Source: Brachypodium distachyon
Taxonomy: Eukaryota > Streptophyta > Magnoliopsida > Poales > Poaceae
DNA length: 64,000 nucleotides
Direction: 5' to 3'
Assembly: GCF_000005505.3 (NCBI RefSeq)
Contig: NC_016134.3
Coordinates: forward strand, 9,530,624 to 9,594,623
Shown here: in pieces, positions 47,015 to 58,796 of the stretch
Numbering within the stretch: the stretch's first letter is position 1
How the letters are laid out: every line of letters begins with the position of its first letter
Position numbers and translations under genes: made by a program
The notes under the pieces: generated by a model
Databases searched by the model: none
Told to the model about the DNA's origin: nothing
The model's input: only the letters and a program-made list of their open reading frames with translations

Positions 47015-48610
47015 CGAAGCGCCGAAACCCTAGCTCGTTACTTCTCGCCTGCGTGTCGCTTTCCTCTAGCAGACCAGCAGTGGGCGCTCCTCCTCCTCGG
47101 GCGAAGCCCTGCCGGACTTCCGCGCTGCCGCTCGGGGTAGGAGGCGGCGGTGGTCAGGGTCATCCAAAAAGATGAGAAACCATGCCGCCCCGTCCATCAA
47201 CATAGCAGTCCGCAATGGACTTGCTAATTGGAAACCACCGCTAGAAAGTGGATGGACAAACCCAACGAGATCATCAAGAAGAAATGGCCGTCGGTAACTG
47301 ATAAGGCCGAATGGGAAAAGTTCAAGAAGGAATCGTCTAACCCTGCCTTCATTGCGAAGAGTGAACGCATGAAGGCGTTGCGCGCGAGGAAGCTCTTGAA
47401 CCACAGGCTAGGGAGTGCAGGGAAAGAGGGAAAGAAGAAGGTCTGGCACAAGCAGAACCGAATTCTCGAGGCGGCAGGCAGGGTGCCTCCAGTGCATGAT
47501 ATGCTGGAGGACCAACGTGCTAGAGAATATGCACGTCAGCACATGACACCCGAGGAGTGGGCGGGCATTGAGCCAATGCAGCCGCCTGTTAAAAAATTTA
47601 CGGTAAGGGTTGACGTGCATTTAGTTGTTTTCAACGTTAATTATGACACTCCTGATCCATATAGACTCACGTCATGTCTTATATGATAATAGGAAAATAC
47701 CCACAAATGGGAGAAGAGCAAGAGGTCAGAAACCTCCGACAACTCCGTGCAGAGCAAGAGGTGGGAGTCGGCTGTGACCGCCGGCTTGCAAAAGGCGGAG
47801 CACACGGGCCGTGTTCTAGAAGAAGGCGAAGGGGCCTGCTGGGATGATTATTTCCCGCCTGCTCCGAAGCGAAGCAGGGTCCAGAAAAAGCTCCCCGCTT
47901 CTTCTGAGATAATAGAACAAGCTAAGGCGGAGGCGCGAGAGCAGGCATCTATCGTGTCTCAAAACGTGTCGCAGGAATATGCAGTGCAAGCCGTCCATCA
48001 TTTGGTGTCGGCATTGGCCAATGACCACCCCGCCCTTGACGCCATACTTGGGGGAGGAGTGGAAAGTTTGAGGAACCTCCTTCCTCCTCTTCCCCCGCGA
48101 AAGAGCACCCTGCTGAAGAGCAGCGCCGCCTCCGACACACGTATGGAGGACGAAGACACCTACACCCCAGGTTACAGCCCGGCTCCTAGCATGGACAACC
48201 CCCCCCCCCCCCTAACCAACCTTCCCCAAGCGAGGGCATCCGGGATAACGATCCGGGTCCGAGTGACAACATCCTTGTAAGCAATCTTTTCAAACTCTTT
48301 TTCACTCCTTACCTTCATGAATAAAGATCTTACACACATATGCGTTCTTCTTGTTATGCGCAGGCACCGGTGAAGTGTCGTATCCACGTTGACAAGCCTG
48401 GGAAGCCTGTAGGCGCCATTGGCCGCCTGATGCCCAGACAATCACCGCCACTGGTGCACGGCATTCTCATGAACGACGCACAAGTGAGTGTGATGGTGGA
48501 CTCCGTCGTCGAGGAGCATCGGGATTATGCTATCCCGCTACCTTTGGAGGAAGGCGTGGATATCCTAGGTGGTTGTCCAAACTACCGCATTATGTGGCCT
48601 AGGAGCTTGG

Positions 48611-49966
48611 TGTTGGATATATGCCCTAGAGGCAATCATATGATGATGTTATTTCCTATGTATTCATGAGTTATTGTTGTTGTCTTTGAACATCATCACT
48701 GATATGTACCAATAAATACGTGATTTGTTTGTGAGACTATGTATTCTATGATGTTGTTCTAAATGGTCCCTGGTCATTGAGGTTATGCGGACACATAACC
48801 TAGACTAGCAATGTGAATCAGTATGATGACTATGTTTCACAAGTCATAGGGCAAGGTGTTGCGGACTGATAGCATGGACTCGACTATGAGATTGTTGAGT
48901 CGGACAGACCCGCACTGAGACACAACGAGATGATTGTCATTTGTTAGTCTCAAGTACGATGTATATGCCAGTCCTAGACCTGAGGTCATCGCATGAGCTT
49001 GGAATGTGAATCGGCCTACTTAGAGGTTGCCAAACGCTACTCCGTAACTGGGTGGTTATAAAGGTAGCTTTCGGGTTTGCTGAGAAGCATGCTGCGAGTC
49101 ATGGTTGATCAAGATGGAATTTGTCCCTCCTATTCGGAGAGATATCTCTGGGCCCTCTCGAGTGATCAGATTCGGAAAGCATGGCCACGCGACTTGGGTT
49201 AAGTATTAACCCGTTCGGAAATCTGTATCACAGGAACGAGAAGAGAGTCGAGCTATCCACAAGGATGACAAACACTCGCCTTGAGATCGACACACATATC
49301 GTGAGGCAAAAGGAATGTTGCATATGACACAATTGTATGGTTCGTCAATATACCTTGTGGTCACTCGGGAGTTGGCACGTGCTGCTAGGCGCCGCTACCA
49401 ACTATCGACTTGAGTCGGTGCCAGTGGACGAGTAAGGTGTTACTCGGGCCCGCAGTCCGAGCTCGTAGTCGTGTCCGACTGACCGCGAACCTGAAGGGTC
49501 ACAGGCTTAAGGGGTGGGGACCGAGTTGGATCGGATCCAATTCGTATCGGGCTTAGACTCCTAACGGGCCTCAAGTGTTGAGCCCACTAGGGACGTCTAT
49601 ATAAGTGGAGGAGACCAACCCGGCTAGGGTTACACCAGTCCATACGCGAATTATACTCGGCCGTCACACCTCCACGCCCAAAACCTTGTGATCGGATCTA
49701 GCAGTCCGCCGCACGGAGTTCCTCCCTGTACGTGTGGATACCTCGGAGGCGCCGCACCTGCGGCGCTTGGACAAACTGCTCGTGGGATCGGCGAGGAGGA
49801 GCAGGCCGAACGACTACTCGGCATCGACACGCATCATCGACTCTACTTCCGCTACGGGTCTGCGCGTCTAGTGGTAATCTCGTGATCCATTATCTACGGC
49901 ATTGATCCGGGTGGAATCGGTAGAATTTTTATTTTGTGCTAGCGTAGCCTACCGCGTTCCCCAACA
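48611..49966 (+). mobile_element. Solo LTR A (Copia type)
   Basis: 1356 bp, starts TGTTGGATATATGCCCTAGA and ends CCCCAACA, with a perfect 5 bp duplication CTTGG (48606-48610, 49967-49971). It shares its first ~20 bp with LTR B but differs in the body, so it is a related family. A solo LTR results from recombination between the two LTRs of a full element. Confidence 0.93.
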
Positions 49967-50070
49967 CTTGGTATCTCTCTACAACCAGCGTCGGCCCTCT
50001 ATGACTCCATCTCCCTCCGCCCACAAAGGTACTTCTCATTCGCCGCTCAGCCTTTGCCCTAGGATACTTT

Positions 50071-51783
50071 TGTTGGAAATATGCCCTAGAGGCAATAATA
50101 AATTTGTTATTATCATATTTCATTGTTCTTGATAAATGTTTATTGCCCATGCTATAATTGTATTGATTGGAAACTCAAATACATGTGTGGATAAATAAAC
50201 AAATACCGTGTCCCTAATACGCCTCTACTAGATTAGCTCGTTGATTAAAGATGGTTAAGGTTTCCTAACCATAGACATGTGTTGTCATTTAATAACGAGG
50301 TCATATCATTAGGAGAATGATGTGATGGACAGACCCAAAACTAAACATAGCTTTTGATCGTGTCACTTAAGTTTAAGTTGCTTATGTTTTATTATGTCAA
50401 GTATTATTTCTTTAGACCATGAGATCATGCCACTCCCTAGTACCGGAAGAATACTTTGTGGGCATCAACCGTCATCTCGTAACTGGGTGATCATAAAGGT
50501 GTTTTTCAGGTATCCCAGAAGGTGCTTGTTGGGTTGTATGGATCAAGACTGGGATTTGTCACTCCTTGTGACGGAGAGATATCTCTGGGCCCTCTCGGTA
50601 ATATAACATCCTAATGAGCTTGCAAGCATGCGACTAATGTGTTTAGTTGCGGGGGTATTATATTACGGAACGAGTAAAGAGAACTTGCCGGTAACGAGAT
50701 TAAACTAGGTATGGCGATACCGACGATCAAATCTCAGGCAAGTAATATATCGCGAGACAAAGAGAATTGGATACTGGATTAATTGAATCCTCGACATAGT
50801 GGTTCAACCGATGAGATCTTCGTGGAATATGTGGGAACTATTATGGACATCCAGGTCCCGCTATTGGTTATTGATATTTGATCATGTCCACATGTTCTCG
50901 AACCCGTAGGGTCACACACTTAACGTTTCATGTTGCTTGGGTTAGATGAGATAAATGATGATGATATCGAATTATGATTCGGAGTCTTGGATGGGATCCT
51001 AGACGCAACGAGGAGCTCCGGAATGTTCTGGAGATAAAGATTTATATATGGAAAGTTGTTTTCAGGGTTCTGGAAAGTTTGGAATATTTCCCGGTTTTGA
51101 CCGGGAAGCTTCTAGAAGGTTCCGGAGGGATCCGGAGGGTTCCACCTTGAGGCCCACCTATCCCTGGGCTAAATGGGCCTGTGAGGGAGCACCCTGGCCT
51201 TAATGGGCCGAGGGGCTAGCCCACAGGGCCCATGCGGCCAGGAGGAGAGTCCTGGCCGCGGGAGAGTCCTGGCCGCATGAGAGTCCTGGCCGCGGGAGAG
51301 TCCTGGCCATGGGATAGTCCTGGCCGGCCACGCCTCCTCTACCCCTATATAAATAGAAGGGGGGGCAAGGGAGAGAGACACCCCAAGCTTTCAGTTGGAT
51401 CTCTCTCCCCTGAGCCCTCCTCTCCTCCTCTTCTCACGCGCACGGCGTAGCCCTGCCCGTGAGAATATTCACCATAGTCACCACGCCGTCGTGCTGCCGG
51501 GATCTCGTCTACCTCTCCCTCTCGCTTGCTGGATCGAGGAAGGAGGAGATAACGTGAAGCTGAACGTGTGGATACCAAGGAGGTGCTGTCCGTTCGGCAC
51601 TGAGATTGATCTCATTGAAAATTCCACTACACCAACAACGATCTCGTGATCGTAACGCTTAGCGGTCTACGAGGGTATGGTGTTCATGATCCCTCTCGTT
51701 ACATACATCTAGTATATATATTCTTGGGTTTCTTCCGCTCTTCTCGTAGGAAAATTTTTGTTTCCTATGCAACGAACCCATCA
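50071..51783 (+). mobile_element. Solo LTR B (BARE-1/Angela/WIS-like)
   Basis: 1713 bp, TGTTGGAAATATGCCCTAGA ... CCCATCA, with a perfect duplication ACTTT (50066-50070, 51784-51788). The start and the GCCCATGCTATAATTGTATT phrase match what I know of BARE-1/Angela/WIS LTRs of pooid grasses. A TATA-like CTATATAAATAG lies at 51344. Confidence 0.93.
51245..51326. repeat. 18 bp minisatellite inside solo LTR B
   Basis: About five head-to-tail units of GAGAGTCCTGGCCGCGGG with minor changes, about 25 bp upstream of the LTR TATA box. Confidence 0.9.
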
Positions 51784-53078
51784 ACTTTCTCCTGTCGATG
51801 CCGGCGGAGGTGAAGAGCGGGCAATGTCGATGCCTGCACAGCTCAAAGACAGCCAGACCACAGGGTCGGCACAGGCTGGAAGCGTCCCTCCCACCTTCTC
51901 TCTCTTGGGTGCCGCTGAGTCCATGGGTGGCCGCAAGATTGATGACAAGTACAAGGCAGAGGAGCAGAAGGCATGGGACAGTAAGAGGAGGCATAAAAAG
52001 AGGGGGCGCGGCGGCAAGACCATCAAGGAGTCCTCCAATGTCACTCAAGATGAGATGCACCATGTGCCTGACATAACTGGAGTCTGTGAGGACAATAGGC
52101 CTGACATTCTCATCAAGAACCCATATCAAGGCCAGAGATTCGAAAACGGATCCTATTTCGTGGCTAGGGAGTTCGACCGGGTGCTTCTTTACTATCCTGG
52201 AAGACCGACGGTCACCGAAGATTCCCTGCGTGCCGTGTCCAGAGAGATGCAAGAGGTTCATCAGTTCTACATGCAAGCATCAGCTGATTCTCAACAGCAT
52301 GCCCAACAGATCAATGTTAGAATCCCAAAAGACTATGGCTTCTTTGACCAAGAAACCGGGATGATTCAGGAACGTTCTATCACCTTTGGTGTGGAGTTTC
52401 AACGAACTGTTCCACCTCTCCAACCGCCAAAAGCTTGATATCAACCTCTTAAGGCTGTGGTCTGCCAACCAAAGAAGAGAACTGCGGCGATTGGAGGTCA
52501 AAAAAGTAGCCATTCTAGACCCCGCGATGTTCAACTACGGTGACATCGGTCTTGAGCCAGAAAAGGATGCCTCAAGAACCATGGCATCTAAATACTTGGT
52601 GGCATGTCTCGAGAAATTCGCGGACCACGACTTCATCCTCTTCTTCCTTAATTTGGAGTAAGTTCAATTTTATATATGGAACCGTTTGTATTTTCTAATT
52701 CAGTCTTTCTTATACACCCTTAGATACTAAAGTTTGTTTCTTTTGAAAACAGAGACCATTGGGTCACGCTACTCATTTGTTTGCCTTGGTCCGTGGCTGC
52801 TACTGATGTCATATCCTTATGGAGAATGCCAGCATGTTCAAGCCTGAGTGGAAGGGGTTAGTCGCGGCGATGGAAGAGCACTAGCAGCCCCGAATGACAA
52901 TGGGACACCGACCTAAATGGGTCGTCTGTAACATTCAAAGGTAGTTCGCCCATGTCATAAACAATGAGGTCATCAAGCCTAGTGGGGACTTCTACGAACA
53001 CGTGGAACAAGTCGTGTCTAGGGTTCACCCACGACAATAGATATTCAAACTTGAAATAAGATACATTTGTATTCTTTA

Positions 53079-53142
53079 TATGCTTCTATGAAATTTTGAC
53101 ACTTTGTAATTATGCTTCTATGAAATTTTGACACTTTGTAAT
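53079..53142. repeat. 32 bp tandem duplication
   Basis: Two identical units of TATGCTTCTATGAAATTTTG plus 12 bp, in the CACTA-2 3' region. Confidence 0.95.
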
Positions 53143-53222
53143 CAATGTCGTGAACTGAGATACATTTGTATTCTTTATATGTTTTATATGATGCGGCTTA
53201 TATACATTTGTATAATTTAAAT

Positions 53223-53246
53223 GATGTGATGTGATGTGATGTGATG
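53223..53246. repeat. GATGT microsatellite
   Basis: Nearly five pentanucleotide units (GATGT) in the CACTA-2 3' region. Confidence 0.9.
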
Positions 53247-53357
53247 CGGCTTTATATGTATTTTTCTGTGATGAGATACATTTTTCTGTGCTGTATATAT
53301 TATTCTGTGTATTTCCTGTGTATTTTCTGTGGTTTTAATTATTATTTTAAATAACGA

Positions 53358-53500
53358 AAATGTATCAGTATCGGTCGCTCGACCGACACTGATGTGGCAA
53401 CGCGACCGTTACTGATGATGGGTATCATCAGTAACACGAAGTTAGTAACGGCGGCCCCGACCGTTACTGATGTTGTTTTTCGACCATTAGTGATAAGCAT
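53358..53500. repeat. CACTA-2 3' subterminal hairpin array
   Basis: Three more units of the ATCAGTAACGG / CCGTTACTGAT type directly inside the right terminus. One unit is partly eroded. Confidence 0.8.
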
Positions 53501-53539
53501 TTCTGTAGTAGTAGACGTTGAATCCCATTTCATAAACCG

Positions 53540-55860
53540 TCGAGTAGATCGAGAAGCATCACCGGCGACCAAGAGATTCAGAGGAAGCCATGAAGGAGGT
53601 GGCGAGGAGAGAGAGGCTATGCAAACCTTGACAGAGAGTGTGGGAACAAAGGGTACTGCAGATGGCTAAAGTTGCGCTCACTCACGTGGCTGCGCTTATC
53701 TGGATACTGATAGTTAGATAGGTCTTCCATGAACGCAGATGTCGAAACTTACCCTTCAATGTTGCATCACTGAAGTGATACTTTCTCTCTCTCCGGTTCT
53801 CTATTGAAAGGTTCGTGAATTGCGAACGGCGGCCGATACATTGCGCCGTGTTTAGCAAAAGAATTACCGAGGAGTGCTTGTGCTTCTGTGACTTGCGTAA
53901 AAAGAAAATTGCACGGTTATTAAGGCTAATGAAAAGATGTGATCAGGAGAACAGATCCCACCAGTCAGTTTCAACATGGCACACCATCTCAAGAAATGAC
54001 GGCCGCAATTTGGTCGCAGATGGCTGAAGAGATCACGTACGAATACGACCGACTGCAGAAGCGGCTTTGCTCGCGGCGGCGGCGTTGCACATGCAACAAG
54101 CGTGGGGCCCTGATTGTTTGTTTGGGTTTCTACTTCAAATTTTGATGTTTTTAACAATTTCAAAAGCATTTCTTTCGTTTACACAACCAAAAGCTGAAGC
54201 AGAAATCCGAACAAACGTTGGGCCGGCCGGGGGCGGTGCGGCTGAAAAACAGATTGGGCTCGGTAGAGCTCGGGCCGAGCCCATCTTCTCATCAGCCAGA
54301 GCGGGCTGAAGATTTGACCACCTGACCCCAGCCAAGTCGCCCCTTTCACCACCCCGGCCCAGTCCACAACGGTCAGAGCCGCACCGGGTTTGTGCGATGG
54401 TTTTGTGGAACTTATTTATACCAAAAGGTTGAGATTATGGCCGAAAAACGAGTTCACCATTGGGTGGGCGGAATGCATCCTATTACACCGAAATTAATGA
54501 TGTTGCTAGTCCTCTGTTCTCCTGAGTGTATGATGGATGAAAGTCCTCTGTTCACTTCCCCCACAAAGTGTGAAACTTCAGTCGTCCAGACTCCATCCGG
54601 AGCCATTCAGTTTTCCATCAGCAAAGTCAAATACGACCTTGGATGCACAAAATATAGACCAATGGATCAAACTGTTCCTCCTACATGGTCTCGAAAGATC
54701 GTCATGTCACCAGCCCTTGTCTCAAGACAAACCGATGAATTTCAAAAGTTTCAGGCTCCATCACATTTTCTGAGGATGTATTCATGTACCTGCTATACTA
54801 ACAGACATTGTACTTTGTAGACACAAAAATTAGGGACAACACTAACTTCCTTGATGTAGGTTTGCGAAAATTGCCGACACAACAATTGATTTACTGACAA
54901 CAAGAGGAAGATTGTTTCTGTTTGTCTACAACACAAATTCTATATGGGCAACCGATGAAAACTCCCGTTCAGTGAAAATCTGAAAACTTCGGTCCTAAGC
55001 CGTTAGATCAAGAATACACGGTTCAGATCAGAGGTGGGACTCCCACAAGCCACTTAAACAACATTTTACGGAAAACCTCCTGCTCTTAATCTTTTTCTTG
55101 GAAACTGATTCACCGGAAAGGGGAAAAAAAAGGCACGAATTGTCTTCTATCCGTCTGGCTCTGGCGATGCCGCCGCCAGGAGGCGCTTCCCAGGCCGGGC
55201 GCTGACGCTGGCCGTCCCATGGAGAGTAAAGCAAAGCAATAACTCTGTTTTTTTCAGCAAAGCAATAACTCTGTTTTCGTCAGCAAAATAGCAGGTTCGG
55301 CAGTATGTAGCTTCAGTAACTTTCTTCAGCAAAGGAACAGGTGCAAATGCAGGTCCCGTCCCATGGAGAGTGGTCGCAGCATCAGGTCGCCGTCGCATGG
55401 AGTCTGAAGGTTGTGCCGTCGCATGGAGGTCGTGGCATGCCGTCGATTCGCCGGGTCGTGGAGGCCGCCGCCATCAGGTCAGCACCGCCGCTGCCAGTTG
55501 CGCGTGGGGAGGAGATTACCTAGGGAGAGGCCACCTCCTCCAGCGGGTGGGCCGTGGCCGAGTCGCAGTCAGGGCCGTCGATGTCGCCATGGAGGAAGGG
55601 CCGAGCTCATGGGTGGGGATTGGAGGAATTGTTACGTCGCCGCGAGGAAAATGCAGGGGGATTTGCACAAAAGTGCGTTTAGGAATTCCTACGTCTGATT
55701 TGAGCTGTGTATTCTTGATCTAACGGCTCAGGATGAAAGTTTTCAGGTTTTCACTGGACGGGAGTTTTCACCGGATACGTCACCTTCTATATGTACAAGC
55801 TGCCTGTGCATCTCTTTGCAGATTTCAATATCAGCTGAGCAAATCCAGCTAGTGAAGGTA
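53540..55860 (+). repeat. RF1 repeat, copy D
   Basis: Blocks b to f in order (landmarks GTCGAGTAGATCGAGAAGCA, TAATGAAAAGATGTGAT, TTTCAACATGGCACACCATC, CCTGAGTGTATGATGGATGA), interrupted by MULE-2. It lacks the Stowaway MITE present in copy C and so gives its empty site. Confidence 0.75.
54955..55771. mobile_element. Mutator-like element with captured GC-rich DNA (MULE-2)
   Basis: Terminal inverted repeats of about 80 bp: left 54955-55035, right about 55690-55771. Both contain CCGTTAGATCAAGAATACAC and GAAAACTCCCGT (right copy reversed). A GC-rich interior with repeated CCCATGGAGAGT phrases may be captured gene sequence; no protein is recognised. It interrupts RF1 block f, whose continuous form is at 63.85-63.95 kb. 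A clean 9 bp duplication was not seen. Confidence 0.75.
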
Positions 55861-55929
55861 TCTCAACTTATATAGAGACACCGTGTCGTCCACCATAGCA
55901 CCGCCGATCTGCAATGGTTTTCGTAGAAA

Positions 55930-56930
55930 GTTGTGACACCCTTACTGTTGATGGTATGAGCATCTTACCACTAGTCTTCAAAACGCCATCGGAATGATGA
56001 AACCATGGATTTTTCATGAGGGAAACAAAATGTATGAAGCGACGCATTCCTGATCACACAGAGCGAGCAGAGCATCGATCTCTCCGTGAAATATAAATAT
56101 GTGCGGTTACCTGGTTTCATGGTTCGCTTGGTTATAGGTTGAGTTTCGTCCAAAGATTAGGATGCTATGTTCGATTAAGCTTGTCCACGTATGAGAGATT
56201 GGAGGCAAACAAAATGAAGCTGTATGTGATAGTTTTTCATGGACCGCGGTAGTGTATCCATGTTTCGGTAAATACGAGGCCCGTCGGAGTTGGGCAATAT
56301 CCAACACTCAACGCCTGACTGATTCCATGTCTTCCCGTCTCCATCCCAAAGTCACCGACTTTAACACCGTCCGGCCAGAATCCTCCCCTTTCTGGGCCTT
56401 CTTCACTCACTTTGTCGTCCGTCCGTCGAGGTTAGCAGCAGTGCAAAGATCTTACTGTCGAGTAGATCAAGAACCATCACCAACGGCTAATAGAGGAGGA
56501 GGACCATGTGATTAGCAGTGGAAGACTGCCGGTGTGCTGCACCGTCGAGGGGCGTCTCTACGGCCAGGAAGAACAAGATGCAGCAACCTCGGCCAGCGCC
56601 TATGTCGGACCACAGACGAGGCGGCGCCCGCGTTGCCTGTCCATGGCGGCGACCGGCGGCGCGGCTGACAAACAGACTGGGCTCCGTGCAGCTCAACCAC
56701 CCCGGCCCAGTCCACCACGGTCACAGCATCACAGGTGGTTTTTTTTAAGAAAAAGAACTACCGAAAACCAGCAATTATGTGCCACAAACCCCTTCAGTGT
56801 TATGGTTTTGTGCAAAAACAAATATTTATCGCATGGATTTGTGCAATTTATTAGTACCAAAAGGATGAGATTAAGGCCGAAAAACGAGTTCGCCATTGGC
56901 TGGGCGTAATGCATCCTCTGACCCCTAAAG
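55930..56930 (+). repeat. RF1 repeat, copy E
   Basis: Blocks a, b and d, with c missing. Landmarks are GGTATGAGCATCTTACCA, GATTGGAGGCAAACAAAATG, GGCGCGGCTGACAAACAGA and TGGGCGTAATGCATCC. Block d here has an alternative left part (GTGATTAGCAGTGGAAGACT) shared with copy G. Confidence 0.7.
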
Positions 56931-56934
56931 AATG

Positions 56935-57516
56935 CACCTTCTTTTTAGCAAAACAATGTCATTAATTACGACATAACCAAATAGTCCAGAAAACTGTTGC
57001 GGCCTACTAAAATGAGGGGACGCAAATTCTTGTCCACCCCAACAACTAAGGATAAAAAATGTGAACCATATTGTTTGGAAGTACAATATTAAAAGCCAAA
57101 TTGACTGCTCTCCAAGCAACCTTTGCCATTGTGCAGTCAAGAAAAAGGTGTTGGATAGTCTCTTGTTCATAGCAGAAAACACAACGAGTGTCCCCTTGCC
57201 ACCTATGCTTAATCGAGTTGTCATTTGTTAGTATAACCCCCCGACAAATAAACCAAAGACTTTTGAGCGGTAGCTTTATTAGACGCCAAAATAATTTCGA
57301 TCTAAAGCGGACCCATATGTTCATAAATCTTGAATACATTGACTTAACGAAAAAAATCACTAAGGTAAGGAGGTTCCATCGGATGGAGTCTTGTTCGGTC
57401 GTTAAATTAACTGAAGCAACCGGAACAATAATTTGGTTCCATGCCTCAAGGTGGTGGCCGAGCAATGTTCGGCGGAACTCAACATGTGGGTGAGAGACTC
57501 CAAGAACCAAAGCCAC
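56935..57516 (-). pseudogene. LINE C-terminal fragment
   Basis: The minus strand encodes a plant LINE RT tail: FWRLIKLPLKSLWFICRGVI, then a zinc-ribbon-like CVFCYEQETIQHLFLDC. Frame breaks follow. It separates RF1 copies E and F. No target duplication recognised. Confidence 0.8.
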
Positions 57517-57521
57517 CGTGA

Positions 57522-58430
57522 CATGTTGTGTTCAACTAAGCTTGCCCACATATGAGAGATTGGAGGCAAACAAAATAAAGCAGCGTGTGACAATTTTTCC
57601 TGGACCGCGGCAATGTATCCGTCTTTGACTCACTAGGAGGCCCATCAGAGTTGCGCAATATCCAACACTGAACGCCCGACTTCTCCGATATCGCGGCCAT
57701 GCCCATCCCAAAGTAACCGAGGTTAACAGCGTCCGGCCGGAATGTTCTGCTTCCTCAGCCTTCCTCCCTCCCTCCGTCGTCTCTCCGTCGAGGTTAGCAT
57801 GAGGTGAGAGAGCCGGAGAAAAGCATGAAGGAGGTAGCGAGAAGGGGAGGCTATGCAAACCTTGATCGGTGGGACGGGAACAGAGGGTATGGCTAAAGTT
57901 GGGCTTATGTGGCTGCACTTAATTATCTGGATAATAGCTAGCTAGATATGTCTTCCATGATTGTAGATGTCAAAACTTCAGGTTACATGCATGTTGGGTT
58001 TTTGAAAGAAAGGAAAAAGCACAAAACCGGCAAGTGCCACCAGCCCCTTCAATACGATGGTGGTGAGATTTTAGGCCCAAGAAACGAGTTCTTCACTGGC
58101 TGGGGTAATGCATCCTCGGGCACCAAAATGAATGATGTTACTAGTCCTTGGAGTGTTTGCTCTCGTTTGAAACTAGCAGAGGGATGCCAGAATTCAGCAA
58201 CAGAAAGCCAACGAATATGGATGAATTCTTGTCGCTCTTAGTTAGCCTTCCAAGTTCCAATGTTTGTTCCATTCAAATAACTTTTAACTTTGTATGTTCT
58301 TGATTGAATGTAGAAATTGTATGTTCATTCGTTAGGTGCTGGTCATTATATTTGGCTTCTGTCCACATCGGTTGTTTACCTGTATTCCCCTGAACATGAT
58401 GGATCAAAGTCCTTTATTCTGATCTCTGCT
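57522..58430 (+). repeat. RF1 repeat, copy F
   Basis: Part of block a, all of b, the start of c, then a jump to late d and e. The jump (near 57985) deletes about 700 bp relative to copy C. Confidence 0.7.
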
Positions 58431-58735
58431 ACAGTTTAGGGGAAAACCCTAGCGCCCCATCAACCACTCATGCGACTCCCACGGCGATTTCCCGCCGCCA
58501 CCCCCAACCACCCCGTTCTCCGCCCATCTCTCTCCCTGCCGCTGCCGCCAGCGGCCGCCGGCCGGTCCGCAGTGGCGGCAGGGCCTTCTAGCCGCTGTCC
58601 TTCCATCTCCTCCTCTCACCCCTCTTCCCTCCCCTCTCTCTAACATGCGTGGCGGCATGTTTCTGACGACGGGGGCCAGACGTGCTGCGGTCCGATTCCT
58701 GCAACGAAGGTTGGGCTTGCGGTGGTGCTAGCGCG
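58431..58735. other. GC-rich insertion between RF1 copies F and G
   Basis: Starts GGGGAAAACCCTAGCGCC, then CCGCC-rich and pyrimidine-rich sequence, like the 5' leader of a grass LINE or a host 5' UTR. No coding domain recognised. Confidence 0.35.
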
Positions 58736-58796
58736 CAGTCCTCGTGTTTAGACAAAGAATTACAAGAAGTTCTCCTGTGATACAAATAAAATCGAA

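Larger units (their letters stand above)
47228..52863 (+). pseudogene. CACTA-2 second gene: Transposase_24-like plus Ulp1-like protease
   Basis: From ATG 47228: a Transposase_24 (Ptta/En-Spm) region with EWEKF, NHRLGS and WHKQNRILEAAGR; intron 47603-47692; a basic linker (FPPAPKRSR); intron 48277-48363; a DUF8039-like segment (DKPGKPVGAI ... YRIMWPRSL); then a Ulp1-like domain with VKKVAILDPAMFN and FILFFLNLE; intron 52658-52752; and a last exon with DHWVTLLICLPW, the catalytic His-Trp. Two solo LTRs interrupt it after 48610 and 50070. Removing each with one 5 bp duplication keeps the frame, so the gene was open when they inserted. Later damage: a frame change at or near a C14 run (48199-48212), another near 52390, and early loss of the last exon before the catalytic Cys. 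Confidence 0.85.
42328..53513 (+). mobile_element. CACTA transposon (CACTA-2), nearly complete
   Basis: It starts CACTACTACAAAA (42328) and ends ...TTTCTGTAGTAGTA (53513), the reverse of the same terminus with one changed end base. It has subterminal hairpin arrays at both ends, a TNP2-type transposase gene and a second gene (TnpA/Transposase_24 plus Ulp1-like). Two nested solo LTRs account for 3069 bp plus two 5 bp duplications, so the element itself is about 8.1 kb. I found no matching 3 bp target duplication (TAA left; GAC or AGA right). The right flank lies at the edge of an RF1 copy. Both genes are broken, so it is not autonomous now. Confidence 0.88.

Noticed and set aside
42325..53516. 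A 3 bp target duplication for CACTA-2
   Set aside because: Left TAA and right GAC/AGA do not match in any alignment of the ends. The right end base is mutated, so the boundary is uncertain.
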